In this document: positions 17,323 to 25,960 of the stretch, one piece after another
Numbering within the stretch: position 1 is the stretch's first letter
How the letters are laid out: every line of letters begins with the position of its first letter
Assembly (NCBI GenBank): GCA_045539475.1
Contig: JAZQFJ010000015.1
Span: forward strand, 17,252-81,251
Direction: 5' to 3'
Length of the DNA stretch: 64,000 nt
From: SIG480 sp045539475
GTDB taxonomy: Bacteria; Bacillota; Clostridia; Oscillospirales; JAAYXM01
The notes under the pieces: generated by a model
Database searches by the model: none
What the model saw: the letters and a program-made list of their open reading frames with translations, nothing else
Told to the model about the DNA's origin: nothing
Position numbers and translations under genes: made by a program

Positions 17323-18135
17323 TTATTCTTCAAAGGCTTTCGGGCACATAAGGAAGAATACCTTATTGCCGTTTTTTTCAACAATTGTCTGCTCGGCTTC
17401 TGTACAGATGTTCCAGCGCGGATTTGCCGCACCTTTGAGCGTGCTGACAAAAGCATCTGCAGCGGATGCATCGGAAAGCTCAAATACATAACCTACAAAC
17501 GGGATTGTGCCGATAGCGGGGGCAAACATATATCCGCTTGAGAATCCGCGGATTTCCGTATTGTCAAAGCCGGTGAGAAGACCTTCTTCTACCGGGACAA
17601 CGCCGCCCATAAACTGGATTGAGCTGTGGGAGAGAACTGCGTTTGCAATTTCCTCTGCGCTCTTTCCGGAGTTTGCACGCCATACAGCAGCAAGGGTTTC
17701 ACCAACGGTTCCGCCGGAGGGCTTAGTGTTGCTTTCCGGTGCGGGAGCAGGAGCAGGAGCTGGTGCAGGCTCAGCCGGCTTCTCGGCAGGTTTTTCTGCC
17801 GGCTTTTCTGTGGGCTGCGCAGGCTTCTGTGTATCTGCAGGCTTGCTCTGCTCAGGCTTCTTTGAAGGCTTCGGTGATGAAACCGGCTTCTTTTCCTCTT
17901 CAGGTGCTTTTTCCGGAGCTTTTTCTTCCTCTTTTTCTACTTCCTCGGTTTCGACCTTAGCATCGGAAGCCTCGTCTTCTGTCGGCTTTCCGCTTACATC
18001 ATCCGTGTTGGATGCGGGAATATCGGTTACGATATTTTCGTTTTCGGGGGAACCTTCGGGTTTTTCCTCTCCGCGGCAAGCCGCAAGAGAAAGCGCGAGG
18101 GAAAGTGCAATAATCAGTGCAAGTAATTTTTTCAT
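17323..18135 (-). CDS. Lipoprotein with proline-rich linker
   Basis: A 270-residue predicted lipoprotein. The signal peptide ends in the lipobox LSLAAC, putting the lipidated cysteine near residue 20. A low-complexity linker rich in Glu, Lys and Pro (about 25-140, with EKPA and PAPA repeats) would cross the wall, followed by a globular domain (about 145-270) that I do not recognise. The domain contains the stretch FVGYVFELSDASAADAFVS, which looks like a small alpha/beta fold. Confidence 0.75.
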   Translation of the reverse strand: MKKLLALIIALSLALSLAACRGEEKPEGSPENENIVTDIPASNTDDVSGKPTEDEASDAKVETEEVEKEEEKAPEKAPEEEKKPVSSPKPSKKPEQSKPADTQKPAQPTEKPAEKPAEKPAEPAPAPAPAPAPESNTKPSGGTVGETLAAVWRANSGKSAEEIANAVLSHSSIQFMGGVVPVEEGLLTGFDNTEIRGFSSGYMFAPAIGTIPFVGYVFELSDASAADAFVSTLKGAANPRWNICTEAEQTIVEKNGNKVFFLMCPKAFEE

Positions 18136-18280
18136 TTTTGTTTTCTCCTTACATATATTATGTAGTTACCATTATAGAATACCCTAAAAAGAGTGTTTTG
18201 TCAACTTAGGCAACCGTATATTAGATTGAGCTGCAGGATAAAAAGTTTGCAATATTAAAAAAAATATGTTACCATATAAT

Positions 18281-18309
18281 AAGCCGAGGGGTTCGACTCC
18301 CCTCGGCTT
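18281..18309. other. T-arm-like hairpin in a gene leader
   Basis: AAGCCGAGGGG (18281-18291) pairs perfectly with CCCCTCGGCTT (18299-18309) around the 7-nt loop TTCGACT, which matches a tRNA T-loop. A TATAAT lies just upstream at 18275-18280 and the secreted-protein gene starts 21 bp downstream. No other part of a tRNA is present. It may be a leader hairpin or a tRNA-end relic. Confidence 0.5.
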
Positions 18310-18330
18310 GAAAGAAAGGTAGGAATTTAT

Positions 18331-19092
18331 ATGAAAAAAACAGTGATAACAGGTTTCGTGCTTGCGCTTTGTATAAGCTTTGCATCGGCCTCGATGATAC
18401 CGGCTTTGCCTCAGATTATTCCGTTTGGCGCAGTGCGATTTGTTTCCCCTGTGCTCTCGTGCTCCGTGCAGACGCTCTCACTTGCGCAAAGGGCAGAAAA
18501 AGAACAGATAAAAAAGGAAGAGGAATATATTTCGCGCGGAAACGTTGCATATGTTGTGCGGGCAAACCAGCGTCTCAATATGGAAACCGGAAAATACTAT
18601 GGAGAGCTTACTCTTATCAATGAGACGGGGCTTTTTGACGTGGTGACAGTTGAGGATGTTGAGAATTATAACTTTATGCCTGTATTTACAACAGAAAGAA
18701 TTGGCAGAATTTCCGAGTGGGAAGGGAAATTCATCCAGTTTGATATGAGAAAAACCGATAAAATACAAAAGCTTGAGCCGCGCCGCAGTGCGGTTAAGAA
18801 CGCTTTTAACGGTGAGGATGGGTTTTATCGCGTAAATGTTGTTTCGGAAAGAAACGGGATTTTGTCTTTCTATGATACGGCAAATGATGTTGATGTTTCG
18901 TCAGAACCGGCCGAGAGCCTTACATATCGGGAAAAAGGGCACGCGGTGATTGCGATAGACGGCAGTGAGTATGCCGGAGAGGCTCTTTCTAAGGTGTCAA
19001 CCAAGGCAGGAGTTCTGCCGGCAGGTGAAGGGAATGCCGTAATTCAGGTGTATGAAGGCGAAGTTGTACGTGTTTTTTCATTTGCAGAATAG
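18331..19092 (+). CDS. Secreted protein of unknown function
   Basis: I do not recognise the family. The 253-residue product has an N-terminal hydrophobic signal segment (about 5-25) with likely cleavage after SASA or later, a short charged helix (EKEQIKKEEEY), and a mostly beta-type remainder with no enzyme motif I can see. The start follows AGGTAGGA. It is monocistronic, with a T-arm-like hairpin in its leader and a strong terminator at 19196. Confidence 0.7.
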   Translation: MKKTVITGFVLALCISFASASMIPALPQIIPFGAVRFVSPVLSCSVQTLSLAQRAEKEQIKKEEEYISRGNVAYVVRANQRLNMETGKYYGELTLINETGLFDVVTVEDVENYNFMPVFTTERIGRISEWEGKFIQFDMRKTDKIQKLEPRRSAVKNAFNGEDGFYRVNVVSERNGILSFYDTANDVDVSSEPAESLTYREKGHAVIAIDGSEYAGEALSKVSTKAGVLPAGEGNAVIQVYEGEVVRVFSFAE

Positions 19093-19195
19093 CCTGAAAA
19101 TATATCTATGTGCATATTAACTAAAAAAATAAAGTTCTTAAAATTAAAAAAATAGAAAGAATTAGTACAGTTTTAACTGTAAAAAGTTGAAAAAT

Positions 19196-19231
19196 ACAAC
19201 AGTGTCCATACGTTGTGGACACTGTTGTTTA
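19196..19231 (+). terminator. Terminator after the secreted-protein gene
   Basis: ACAACAGTGTCC (19196-19207) pairs perfectly with GGACACTGTTGT (19217-19228) across a 9-nt loop and is followed by TTT. Confidence 0.8.
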
Positions 19232-19312
19232 CAATTTGGCAAAATTCGTTTGTACAATCGGTATAGTTGACCTTGTACAAAAGCGACAATAAAGGTTTGG
19301 TGAATTAGATAA

Positions 19313-19341
19313 TTTACTTTTTTGTGCCAAAGTGATATACT
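19313..19341 (+). promoter_or_regulatory. Promoter of the ABC ATPase gene
   Basis: TTTACT (19313-19318) and TATACT (19336-19341) are 17 bp apart, about 60 bp upstream of the ATPase start. Confidence 0.65.
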
Positions 19342-19400
19342 TTATTGGTAACATCGGAAGATGTGTTAAAACGTATAAAAATTTTGGAGGTATATATACA

Positions 19401-20513
19401 ATGTCCAGTGTAAAGCTTAATCATGTCTATAAGCGTTTCGATGGCGGCGTTACTGCTGTTTCCGATTTCTGCATAGACATCGCAGACAAAGAATTTGTTA
19501 TCCTTGTAGGTCCGTCCGGCTGCGGTAAGTCCACAACTCTCCGTATGATCGCAGGTCTTGAAGAGATTTCCGAAGGTGAGCTCCTCATCGACGATAAGCT
19601 CTGCAATGATGTTCCGCCGAAGGATCGCGATATCGCGATGGTTTTCCAGAACTACGCTCTTTACCCGCATATGACTGTTTTTGATAACATGGCTTTCGGT
19701 CTTAAGCTCCGCAAGACTCCGAAGGATGAAATTAAGCGCCGTGTTGAAGAAGCAGCTAAAATTCTTGAGATTGACTATCTCCTCGACAGAAAGCCGAAGG
19801 CTCTCTCCGGCGGTCAGCGCCAGCGTGTTGCTCTCGGCCGTGCTATCGTCCGTAACCCGAAGGTCTTCCTTCTTGTCGAGCCGCTTTCAAACCTTGATGC
19901 TAAGCTCCGTGCTTCCATGAGAACTGAGCTTTCTAAGCTTCATGAGCGCCTCCAGACAACCTTTATCTACGTTACCCACGACCAGGTTGAGGCTATGACA
20001 ATGGGTACACGTATCGTTGTTATGAAGGACGGTTTCATCCAGCAGATTGCAGCTCCGCACGTTCTTTACGACACACCGGCTAACCTCTTCGTTGCTACAT
20101 TCATCGGTTCTCCGGTTATGAACACATTCGAAGGTCATCTCGTTGACGAAAACAACAAGACATACATTGTATTCGGCGATGCAAAGATTGAGCTTCCGGA
20201 TTCCAAGGGCAGAAAGCCTGAGGTTATGTCCTACATCGGTAAGGATGTTATCGTTGGCGTTCGTCCCGAGGCTCTTCATGACGAGGAAGTATTCCTCAAC
20301 CAGTACCCCGAAGCAACAGTCGATGCTAAGGTTGAAGTTGTTGAGCTTATGGGTCATGAGACATATCTCTACCTCAAGAGCCAGGGCCGCGACTTTATCG
20401 CTCGCGTTTCACCGCGCTCAACAGCAAAGGTTGGCGACACAATCAAGATTGCTATCGAAACTCCGAAGATTCACCTCTTCGACAAGGAGACCGAACTTAC
20501 AATCACCAACTAA
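19401..20513 (+). CDS. ABC transporter ATPase, MsmK/UgpC type, altered Walker B
   Basis: This resembles the shared ATPase of carbohydrate ABC importers. The 370-residue product has Walker A GPSGCGKST (near 38-46), the Q-loop VFQNYALYPHMTVFDN, the signature LSGGQRQRVALGRA, the H-loop THDQVEAMT and a C-terminal regulatory domain. Walker B reads KVFLLVEPLSNLDAKLR: residue 159 is Val (codon GTC, 19875-19877) where the family has the Mg-binding Asp; the catalytic Glu160 remains. GGAGG precedes the ATG at 19401. No permease or binding-protein genes adjoin, as is common for MsmK-type ATPases. Confidence 0.92.
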   Translation: MSSVKLNHVYKRFDGGVTAVSDFCIDIADKEFVILVGPSGCGKSTTLRMIAGLEEISEGELLIDDKLCNDVPPKDRDIAMVFQNYALYPHMTVFDNMAFGLKLRKTPKDEIKRRVEEAAKILEIDYLLDRKPKALSGGQRQRVALGRAIVRNPKVFLLVEPLSNLDAKLRASMRTELSKLHERLQTTFIYVTHDQVEAMTMGTRIVVMKDGFIQQIAAPHVLYDTPANLFVATFIGSPVMNTFEGHLVDENNKTYIVFGDAKIELPDSKGRKPEVMSYIGKDVIVGVRPEALHDEEVFLNQYPEATVDAKVEVVELMGHETYLYLKSQGRDFIARVSPRSTAKVGDTIKIAIETPKIHLFDKETELTITN

Positions 20514-20527
20514 TAATAAAACAAATT

Positions 20528-20566
20528 ATGAGAGAAATCGGATTTCCGGTTTCTCTCATTTTTCGG
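20528..20566 (+). terminator. Terminator after the ABC ATPase gene
   Basis: ATGAGAGAAATCGG (20528-20541) pairs with CCGGTTTCTCTCAT (20546-20559, one G-T pair) around ATTT, and is followed by a T-run. Confidence 0.85.
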
Positions 20567-20627
20567 TTTTTACCCCAACTATTGACAAAGAGCCAAAAAT
20601 GCATTTATCTACAATCCCTTTTTTGCT

Positions 20628-21113
20628 TTACAGCTTCTGATAATAATTTATGCTCGGAAGGTTTGCATGAAAACCTGCTTTTTCATATGCACGGCGCGCC
20701 GGAGCATGACCGTCATCAAGCCCTGTGTGAACCGTTGCAAAAAGCATTCCTTCTTCTCGCATTTTGTTAAGGACAAACTCATACATCTTCGGTCCGATAC
20801 CCTTGCCGCGGATTTCGGGGTTTACTGCATTTCCGCAAATCTCCCCTGTTTTGGTGGCTTCATTTATTCTGTAGTGAATAAATCCGGCAACGGTATCTCC
20901 AACAAGTGCAATATAGCCGCGCCCACCGCGGAGACCGGCAGAAATAGCATCTCTTTTTGACTGCTGCCACCCGGTAAACTGAGATTCGTAAATTTCATCA
21001 CCGAGGTCTCGGCGGAAAATTTCGCGGATGGGTGTCCACGCAGCGATTGCGATGTCACACGCAGCTTCTATATGCTCTTCCCGGGCGGGAACAATTCTTA
21101 CTTCATCGGACAT
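20628..21113 (-). CDS. GNAT family N-acetyltransferase
   Basis: A 161-residue acetyl-CoA-dependent acetyltransferase. The acetyl-CoA loop appears as EICGNAVNPEIRGKGIGPKM (about 92-111), followed by a strand and the common ending ARRAYEKAGF. The N terminus (VRIVPAREEHIEAACDI) is the usual GNAT start. The substrate is unknown. AGGAGG precedes the ATG. Confidence 0.9.
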   Translation of the reverse strand: MSDEVRIVPAREEHIEAACDIAIAAWTPIREIFRRDLGDEIYESQFTGWQQSKRDAISAGLRGGRGYIALVGDTVAGFIHYRINEATKTGEICGNAVNPEIRGKGIGPKMYEFVLNKMREEGMLFATVHTGLDDGHAPARRAYEKAGFHANLPSINYYQKL

Positions 21114-21194
21114 TCCGAAAAACCTCCTAAAAAGATGTTACATATATTATAAAGCATAAGAGGTATATTGTCTTTGTCCTTTTTCTTGAAAAGT

Positions 21195-22022
21195 TTATGC
21201 TTTTTCTATCTTGTCGAGCATATCGGAAAGAAGCTCGCCGTTTTTATCTTCTATTCTGCCCTCATCGCAAAGAGCGGCAAGTGCCGGATCCATCGGAATC
21301 TGGCAGACAGTGGAGATACCAAGCTCTGCCGCGTGTTCATGTATACGGCTTTCGCCGAAGATATAATGGCGCTCTCCGCATTTTCCGCACTCAAAATATG
21401 CCATATTTTCAACAATGCCGAGAACAGGAATGTTCATCATATCTGCCATTTTTACCGCTTTGTCAACAATCATTGTAACAAGCTCCTGCGGGCTTGTTAC
21501 TACGACTATTCCGTCAACGGGGAGAGATTGGAAAACGGTGAGCGGAACATCGCCGGTTCCGGGAGGCATATCAACAAACATAAAATCAACATCCGTCCAG
21601 ATAACATCTGTCCAGAACTGCTTTACTGCATTTGCAATAACCGGTCCGCGCCATACGACAGGGTCGGTGTCATTCTCAAGAACGAGATTTATGGACATTA
21701 TCTGTGTTCCGCCGCGTGTTACGGCCGGATTTAAGCCGTCGTCGCTTCCCGTGAGGCTTTCGTGAACTCCGAAAACCTTAGGAATGGACGGGCCTGTTAT
21801 ATCGCCGTCAAGAATTGCGGCACGTTTCCCCCTTTTCTGCATTTCAGAGGCAAGAAGAGAGGTAACAAGAGATTTCCCGACACCGCCTTTTCCGCTTACG
21901 ACGCCTATAACCTTACCTATTTTTGAGAGCTTGTTCGGCTCTGCAAGAAAGCTCGATTTCTCAGTGCGGTCTCCGCACTTTTTCGAGCAATTTGAGCAGT
22001 CGTGACTGCACTGTTCACTCAT
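21195..22022 (-). CDS. mrp: Mrp/NBP35 family Fe-S carrier ATPase
   Basis: An Mrp (ApbC) type P-loop ATPase thought to carry or assemble Fe-S clusters. The 275-residue product has an N-terminal cysteine cluster CSHDCSNCSKKC (5-16), the deviant Walker A SGKGGVGKSLVTSLLA, DGDITGPSIPKVFG, DMPPGTGDVPLTVFQSLP, and a CxxC bridging motif in FECGKCGERHYIFG. It is the last gene of a minus-strand run that includes a LysR regulator. Confidence 0.93.
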   Translation of the reverse strand: MSEQCSHDCSNCSKKCGDRTEKSSFLAEPNKLSKIGKVIGVVSGKGGVGKSLVTSLLASEMQKRGKRAAILDGDITGPSIPKVFGVHESLTGSDDGLNPAVTRGGTQIMSINLVLENDTDPVVWRGPVIANAVKQFWTDVIWTDVDFMFVDMPPGTGDVPLTVFQSLPVDGIVVVTSPQELVTMIVDKAVKMADMMNIPVLGIVENMAYFECGKCGERHYIFGESRIHEHAAELGISTVCQIPMDPALAALCDEGRIEDKNGELLSDMLDKIEKA

Positions 22023-22046
22023 ATTTTTATACTTCCTTTCAAGATA

Positions 22047-22919
22047 TTACAGTTTCGCCGTTTTGGCGTAGTTTATAAACTTCATTGCACAGCTTGACAT
22101 ATTGCGCTCTTTGCTCCAGACAAGTATTACTTTTGATTTTATCGGAACAGAAAGCGGAATGCTCACAATATTCGGTATTGTTTCGGCAATATCTCGAAAC
22201 ATAAAACCGCAGGCGAAGCCCGAGGAGATGAATTCTTTTATCATATAAAGCTGTGAAGACAGATGAACGATGTTCGGTACAATTCCGGCAGCGGCAAATG
22301 CAGACGTTATAACGTCATACTGGATAAAGCCCTTGTCGAAAAGGATAAGAGGCTCGCCGCGAAGATCGCGGATGTTCACAGTTTTTTCGTTTGCAAGGCG
22401 GTGCCCTTCGGGAACACAGAACACGGTTTCCACTTCGCCGATTTCAATTGATGAAAAACGTGCGTGGTCAACAACATTTGTCGGAATAATGGCAAGATCC
22501 AGTGAGTCGTTTGCAAGCGAAGCAAGAAGGCTGTTTGCACCGAACTCATGAGTGGATATGTTTATTCCAGGCTCAATTGCACGTAAACCACGGTACAGCT
22601 TTGGCAGCTGAGAAATTCCGGTCATCGGCGGGATACCTATGCGAAGCGTGTTTTTATCCGCGCCTTTATCCGACATAATAAGCGAAACCCGCTCGGCGTG
22701 CTGCAGAAGCTCTTGCGCGTGATGAAGCAAAAGCTCGCCTTCACGCGTCAGCGTAAATCCCTTTTTTAAACGTTTGAAAAGAGTTACGCCAAATTCCGCC
22801 TCAAGCTCTTTTATTGCATTTGATATGGACGGTTGGGAGATGTGCAGTTCTTCCGACGCGCGCGTAATATTATTATACTTACATGCCGTTACAAAATACT
22901 GCAGCTGTAAAAGCTTCAT
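22047..22919 (-). CDS. LysR family transcriptional regulator
   Basis: A 290-residue LysR regulator with the N-terminal winged helix (LQYFVTACKYNNITRASEEL and ISQPSISNAIKELEAEFG, 4-42) and a periplasmic-binding-like effector domain (about 90-290). It lies 24 bp upstream of mrp on the same strand, so it may regulate its own operon. The effector cannot be named. Confidence 0.92.
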   Translation of the reverse strand: MKLLQLQYFVTACKYNNITRASEELHISQPSISNAIKELEAEFGVTLFKRLKKGFTLTREGELLLHHAQELLQHAERVSLIMSDKGADKNTLRIGIPPMTGISQLPKLYRGLRAIEPGINISTHEFGANSLLASLANDSLDLAIIPTNVVDHARFSSIEIGEVETVFCVPEGHRLANEKTVNIRDLRGEPLILFDKGFIQYDVITSAFAAAGIVPNIVHLSSQLYMIKEFISSGFACGFMFRDIAETIPNIVSIPLSVPIKSKVILVWSKERNMSSCAMKFINYAKTAKL

Positions 22920-22942
22920 ACGCTTTCCTCCTTATTCTTTGG

Positions 22943-23395
22943 TTATATGTTGTATGTGCCCGCCTCAATTTCGCGTATCATATCAACACGTGCGGCATGG
23001 CGGCCACCCTCGGGGAGAGTGTCGAGGAAAATGTCGCAAAGCTCAATGGCAAGCCCCTCGCCGATGACGCGTGCGCCAAGGCAGAGTACGTTTGCGTCGT
23101 TATGCAGGCGCGTGTATTTTGCGGAAAAATGCTCCGAGCAAACGGATGCACGCACGCCGGCTACTTTATTTGCAGCAATGCTCATCCCTATTCCCGTGCC
23201 GCATACGAGGATGCCGAAATCCACGCTCTTTTCTGAAACGTTTTTTGCAACCTTATATGCAAATTCGGGATAATGGCTTGATTCTGCATTGTATGCTCCG
23301 ACATCAACCGTTTCGATACCGCGCTCATTCAAATGGGCGATTATCTTTTCTTTCATTGCAAATCCTGCGCTGTCTGCGCCAAGTGCTACCTTCAT
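22943..23395 (-). CDS. rpiB: Ribose-5-phosphate isomerase B
   Basis: RpiB interconverts ribose 5-phosphate and ribulose 5-phosphate in the pentose phosphate pathway. The 150-residue product has ALGADSAGFAMKEKI (4-18), HYPEFAYKVAK, the active-site loop VCGTGIGMSIAANKV with the catalytic cysteine, and a conserved LCLGARVIG. It starts 1 bp after tsaB, so its ribosome site lies in the tsaB end. Confidence 0.95.
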   Translation of the reverse strand: MKVALGADSAGFAMKEKIIAHLNERGIETVDVGAYNAESSHYPEFAYKVAKNVSEKSVDFGILVCGTGIGMSIAANKVAGVRASVCSEHFSAKYTRLHNDANVLCLGARVIGEGLAIELCDIFLDTLPEGGRHAARVDMIREIEAGTYNI

Positions 23396-23396
23396 T

Positions 23397-24083
23397 TTAA
23401 TTTCCTTCTTTCTTTAATCTTTCAAGTCTTTCGCGTTCAGCTTGCGGAAGACGGATATACTCTGGTGAAAGCTCTCCGGCAGGAACACACTCTGCCGTTT
23501 CGCTGAGAGAGGCAACATATGCGGCGCGTTGATACCTGATATGCTCGGGAGCAAGAGTGAATTTGCCTCCTGTTTCGCTATGAACAAGCTCTGCGCCGTC
23601 GCCTGTGAGGATAACATCGCCGTAAGCGATAAGTTCTTCATAAAGCTCGGATATCTTTACTGCACGGTCAGGGCATATGCGGGAAAGCTTTCCGTTTTCT
23701 ACGCGGAAAAGCGCATTGTAAACCTGCCCGGCACGCGCGTCCATTACTGCACAGATAATTTCCCCGCATTCCTTTGCACCGTATGCCGCGCACTCAAGCG
23801 TAGATACGCCGCAACACGGGATATCGGCACCGAAGGCAAGACCTTTTACTGCTGCCATACCGATGCGAAGCCCTGTGAACGAGCCGGGACCGTGCGTTAT
23901 TGCAAGTCTGTCAATATCAGCAAGGCAAAGACCGGTGGTTTTAAGAAGCCATTCCACTGACGGCATAACGGTAACGCTGTGGGTGAGTCCGCAGTTTAAA
24001 AACACCTCTCCAAGGATTTTTCCGTTTTCCGTTATGCATACGCTTGCTGCCTTTGCTGATGCCTCTATTGCAAGAATTTTCAT
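23397..24083 (-). CDS. tsaB: tRNA t6A modification protein TsaB
   Basis: TsaB is the inactive Kae1/TsaD paralogue that scaffolds threonylcarbamoyl-adenosine formation at tRNA position 37. The 228-residue product shows MKILAIEASAKAASVCI (actin-like start), ITHGPGSFTGLRIGMAAVKG (88-107 region) and VMDARAGQVYNALF. It lies between tsaE and rpiB; tsaD is not in the window. Confidence 0.93.
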   Translation of the reverse strand: MKILAIEASAKAASVCITENGKILGEVFLNCGLTHSVTVMPSVEWLLKTTGLCLADIDRLAITHGPGSFTGLRIGMAAVKGLAFGADIPCCGVSTLECAAYGAKECGEIICAVMDARAGQVYNALFRVENGKLSRICPDRAVKISELYEELIAYGDVILTGDGAELVHSETGGKFTLAPEHIRYQRAAYVASLSETAECVPAGELSPEYIRLPQAERERLERLKKEGN

Positions 24084-24101
24084 TAGTAAAACCTTCTTTT
24101 T

Positions 24102-24584
24102 CTATGCTCTTGATATGGTTATGATACGCGCGTTTTCATCATCTTCCACGCGTTGGATATCTATTCGGTGAGAAAAGCTCACTTCTCCGTCTGCATTTTC
24201 TGACCATTCTATCATGCAGATGCCGCCGCGGGTAAGATAGTCGTCAAACCCTATTTCGAAAAGCTCGTCTGCACTCTCAAGTCGGTAAAGGTCAAAGTGA
24301 AACAGAGGTGGGGTTGTGAGATATTCGTTCACTATTGTATATGTAGGACTTGTTACTCTTCCCTTTTCACCGAGTCCGCGGGCGAAGCCGCGGACAAATG
24401 CAGTTTTTCCTGCACCCATTCCGCCACGAAATGCAACGACTGCACCGGGTTGCGCCTCACCTGCAAAAAATTCACCGACGTTTTCTGTCTGCGTCTCACT
24501 GCGGCACAGAAATTTTGTTAAGGTATCAGATTTTTCAAGAACGGAAAATTTTCCGCTGTTTATATATTCGTTTAATTTGTTCAT
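24102..24584 (-). CDS. tsaE: tRNA t6A modification ATPase TsaE
   Basis: TsaE is the ATPase of the TsaB-TsaD-TsaE complex for t6A37. The 160-residue product has an N-terminal extension of about 20 residues, Walker A FRGGMGAGKTAFVRG, SPTYTIVNEY, and FHFDLYRLESADELFEIGFDD, all family hallmarks. It overlaps the DUF1836 gene upstream by 4 bp (ATGA) and precedes tsaB by 18 bp. Confidence 0.95.
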   Translation of the reverse strand: MNKLNEYINSGKFSVLEKSDTLTKFLCRSETQTENVGEFFAGEAQPGAVVAFRGGMGAGKTAFVRGFARGLGEKGRVTSPTYTIVNEYLTTPPLFHFDLYRLESADELFEIGFDDYLTRGGICMIEWSENADGEVSFSHRIDIQRVEDDENARIITISRA

Positions 24585-25102
24585 TCTTCCGTTTCCTCGT
24601 CAAGCGTTGCGAAAAATGTTTCAAGATACACCTTATGAACTGCGGTGATAATGGTATTGCGGAGCATATTTTTAAGCTCGGTATTTCTGTTTTTTGTTCC
24701 GCTCATTTCGGGAACTGCACGCCTTTCAAAAACACAACGCAAAATGCTTTCAAATTCACGGCAGAAATATTCATATGAAATCTCTGCAGTATAGCTTTCT
24801 GTCTGAAGCGAGATGAAAAGCTGAATGTTTTCAAGGCTGAGCACTGATTTTGCAACGGCGATGAATATGAGATACGCAATCTGCTCGCGGTCATATTGCT
24901 TTTTAACAGGGTTGTTGATAAGTTTTTTCTTTACATAGTTGCTTATCATTGAGCTTGTTATTGTTACCCCTTCGAGTGGAGCAAGAATATTTGAAATGTA
25001 TTTTGTTGTCTGCTCCAGAAACAGCCCTACGTCCGGAATTTCATTAAATCCCGGCAGACGGAAATTTTCGATTTTTGAAAGCATTTTTTCTTTTTGTTCC
25101 AT
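24581..25102 (-). CDS. DUF1836 domain protein
   Basis: A 173-residue protein of the DUF1836 family, common in Clostridia and probably a DNA-binding regulator. The region ITSSMISNYVKKKLINNPVK (about 47-66) looks like a helix-turn-helix followed by the family signature YDREQIAYLIFIAVAKSVLS. It is coupled to tsaE by a 4-bp overlap. The ribosome site is weak. Its targets are unknown. Confidence 0.82.
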   Translation of the reverse strand: MEQKEKMLSKIENFRLPGFNEIPDVGLFLEQTTKYISNILAPLEGVTITSSMISNYVKKKLINNPVKKQYDREQIAYLIFIAVAKSVLSLENIQLFISLQTESYTAEISYEYFCREFESILRCVFERRAVPEMSGTKNRNTELKNMLRNTIITAVHKVYLETFFATLDEETEE

Positions 25103-25137
25103 ATTAGCACACCAGCTTTTGCATGATTGTTACTTTG

Positions 25138-25294
25138 TCGGGTAATCGGGGCTATGTTACGTTTTTCCTATCCTCTCCTGTCAGGGAGAGAAAAGGTTAT
25201 TTTACCGGGTAGTCGGGTCTGTGTTACGCTTTTCCTATTCTCTCCCGCCAGGGAGAGAATAGATTATTTTACCGGGTAATCGGGTTCTATCATT
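25138..25294. repeat. 67-bp tandem repeat at the end of a gene
   Basis: Two full copies of a 67-bp unit start at 25138 and 25205, and a partial third starts at 25272 inside the 3' end of the membrane-protein gene. Each full unit contains a hairpin, such as ATTCTCTCCC with GGGAGAGAAT on the minus strand, and a copy of the last codons of that gene. It looks like a tandem duplication of the gene end with its terminator hairpin. Confidence 0.8.
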
Positions 25295-25941
25295 ATCTGC
25301 TTTTTATAACGGTGGTAATACATTGAAACAAGCTCGAGCTCTTCTCCGGAAAAGCGTTGCTTCGCCAGGCGGTAAGCCGCGCTTCTCTCTTCGCGGGTAA
25401 GGCCGCCTGCGATAAGTCCCGCAAGGTACTTTATGTCTGCCGCCGAAAGATGCGAGGTAACAAGACGTGCCATTGCGCGCTTATCCGCGCGGGTGATGGA
25501 GTCTGATATTTTTTCTGTCATTTTATCAACGGCTTCGGTGCGTTTTTCCTCGGAAGACTTTGTCTCCGTATTGGTTTCCGGCTGTTTAGTCTCAACCTTT
25601 TTCTTGGTTTCAGCTGCAGGTGTGTTTTTTTTCTCCGAAGCCGGCTTTGCCGGAGTTTCGGCCGATTTTTCATCAGAAGCTGCAACGGATGAAGGTGCGG
25701 AACTCACCTCTTCGGCAGATTCCGACGGAGAGGGTTCTCCTTCCTCCGGAAGCGTTACCTCTGCCATAAGCTCAAGATCTTCTACGGAAACATCTCCGGA
25801 ATCAAGCATGGAGTCAAGCATAGTTTCTATCATCTTGTCCTGAACAAAGTTAAATGCTATGTTATAGGCTGCATATCCCGCGATTGCCAGCACAACGGCT
25901 ATGCAAAGAAGAATTATAATGACTTTTTTCCACTTTTTCAT
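25264..25941 (-). CDS. Membrane-anchored protein with low-complexity linker
   Basis: Not assigned to a family. The 225-residue product has a basic N terminus and one membrane helix (about 6-27), then a linker rich in Ser, Glu, Ala, Pro and Lys (about 65-140), then a helical C-terminal domain (MTEKISDSITRADKRAMARL onwards). AGAGGT supports the ATG at 25941; an in-frame TTG at 25959 has no better site. It follows the YhaN-like gene by 19 bp, so the two are probably co-expressed. Confidence 0.72.
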   Translation of the reverse strand: MKKWKKVIIILLCIAVVLAIAGYAAYNIAFNFVQDKMIETMLDSMLDSGDVSVEDLELMAEVTLPEEGEPSPSESAEEVSSAPSSVAASDEKSAETPAKPASEKKNTPAAETKKKVETKQPETNTETKSSEEKRTEAVDKMTEKISDSITRADKRAMARLVTSHLSAADIKYLAGLIAGGLTREERSAAYRLAKQRFSGEELELVSMYYHRYKKQIMIEPDYPVK

Positions 25942-25960
25942 AACTTGGCTACCTCTCAAT

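Noticed and set aside
18281..18309. A tRNA gene
   Set aside because: Only a T-arm-like hairpin is present; no D-arm, anticodon arm or acceptor stem could be found around it.
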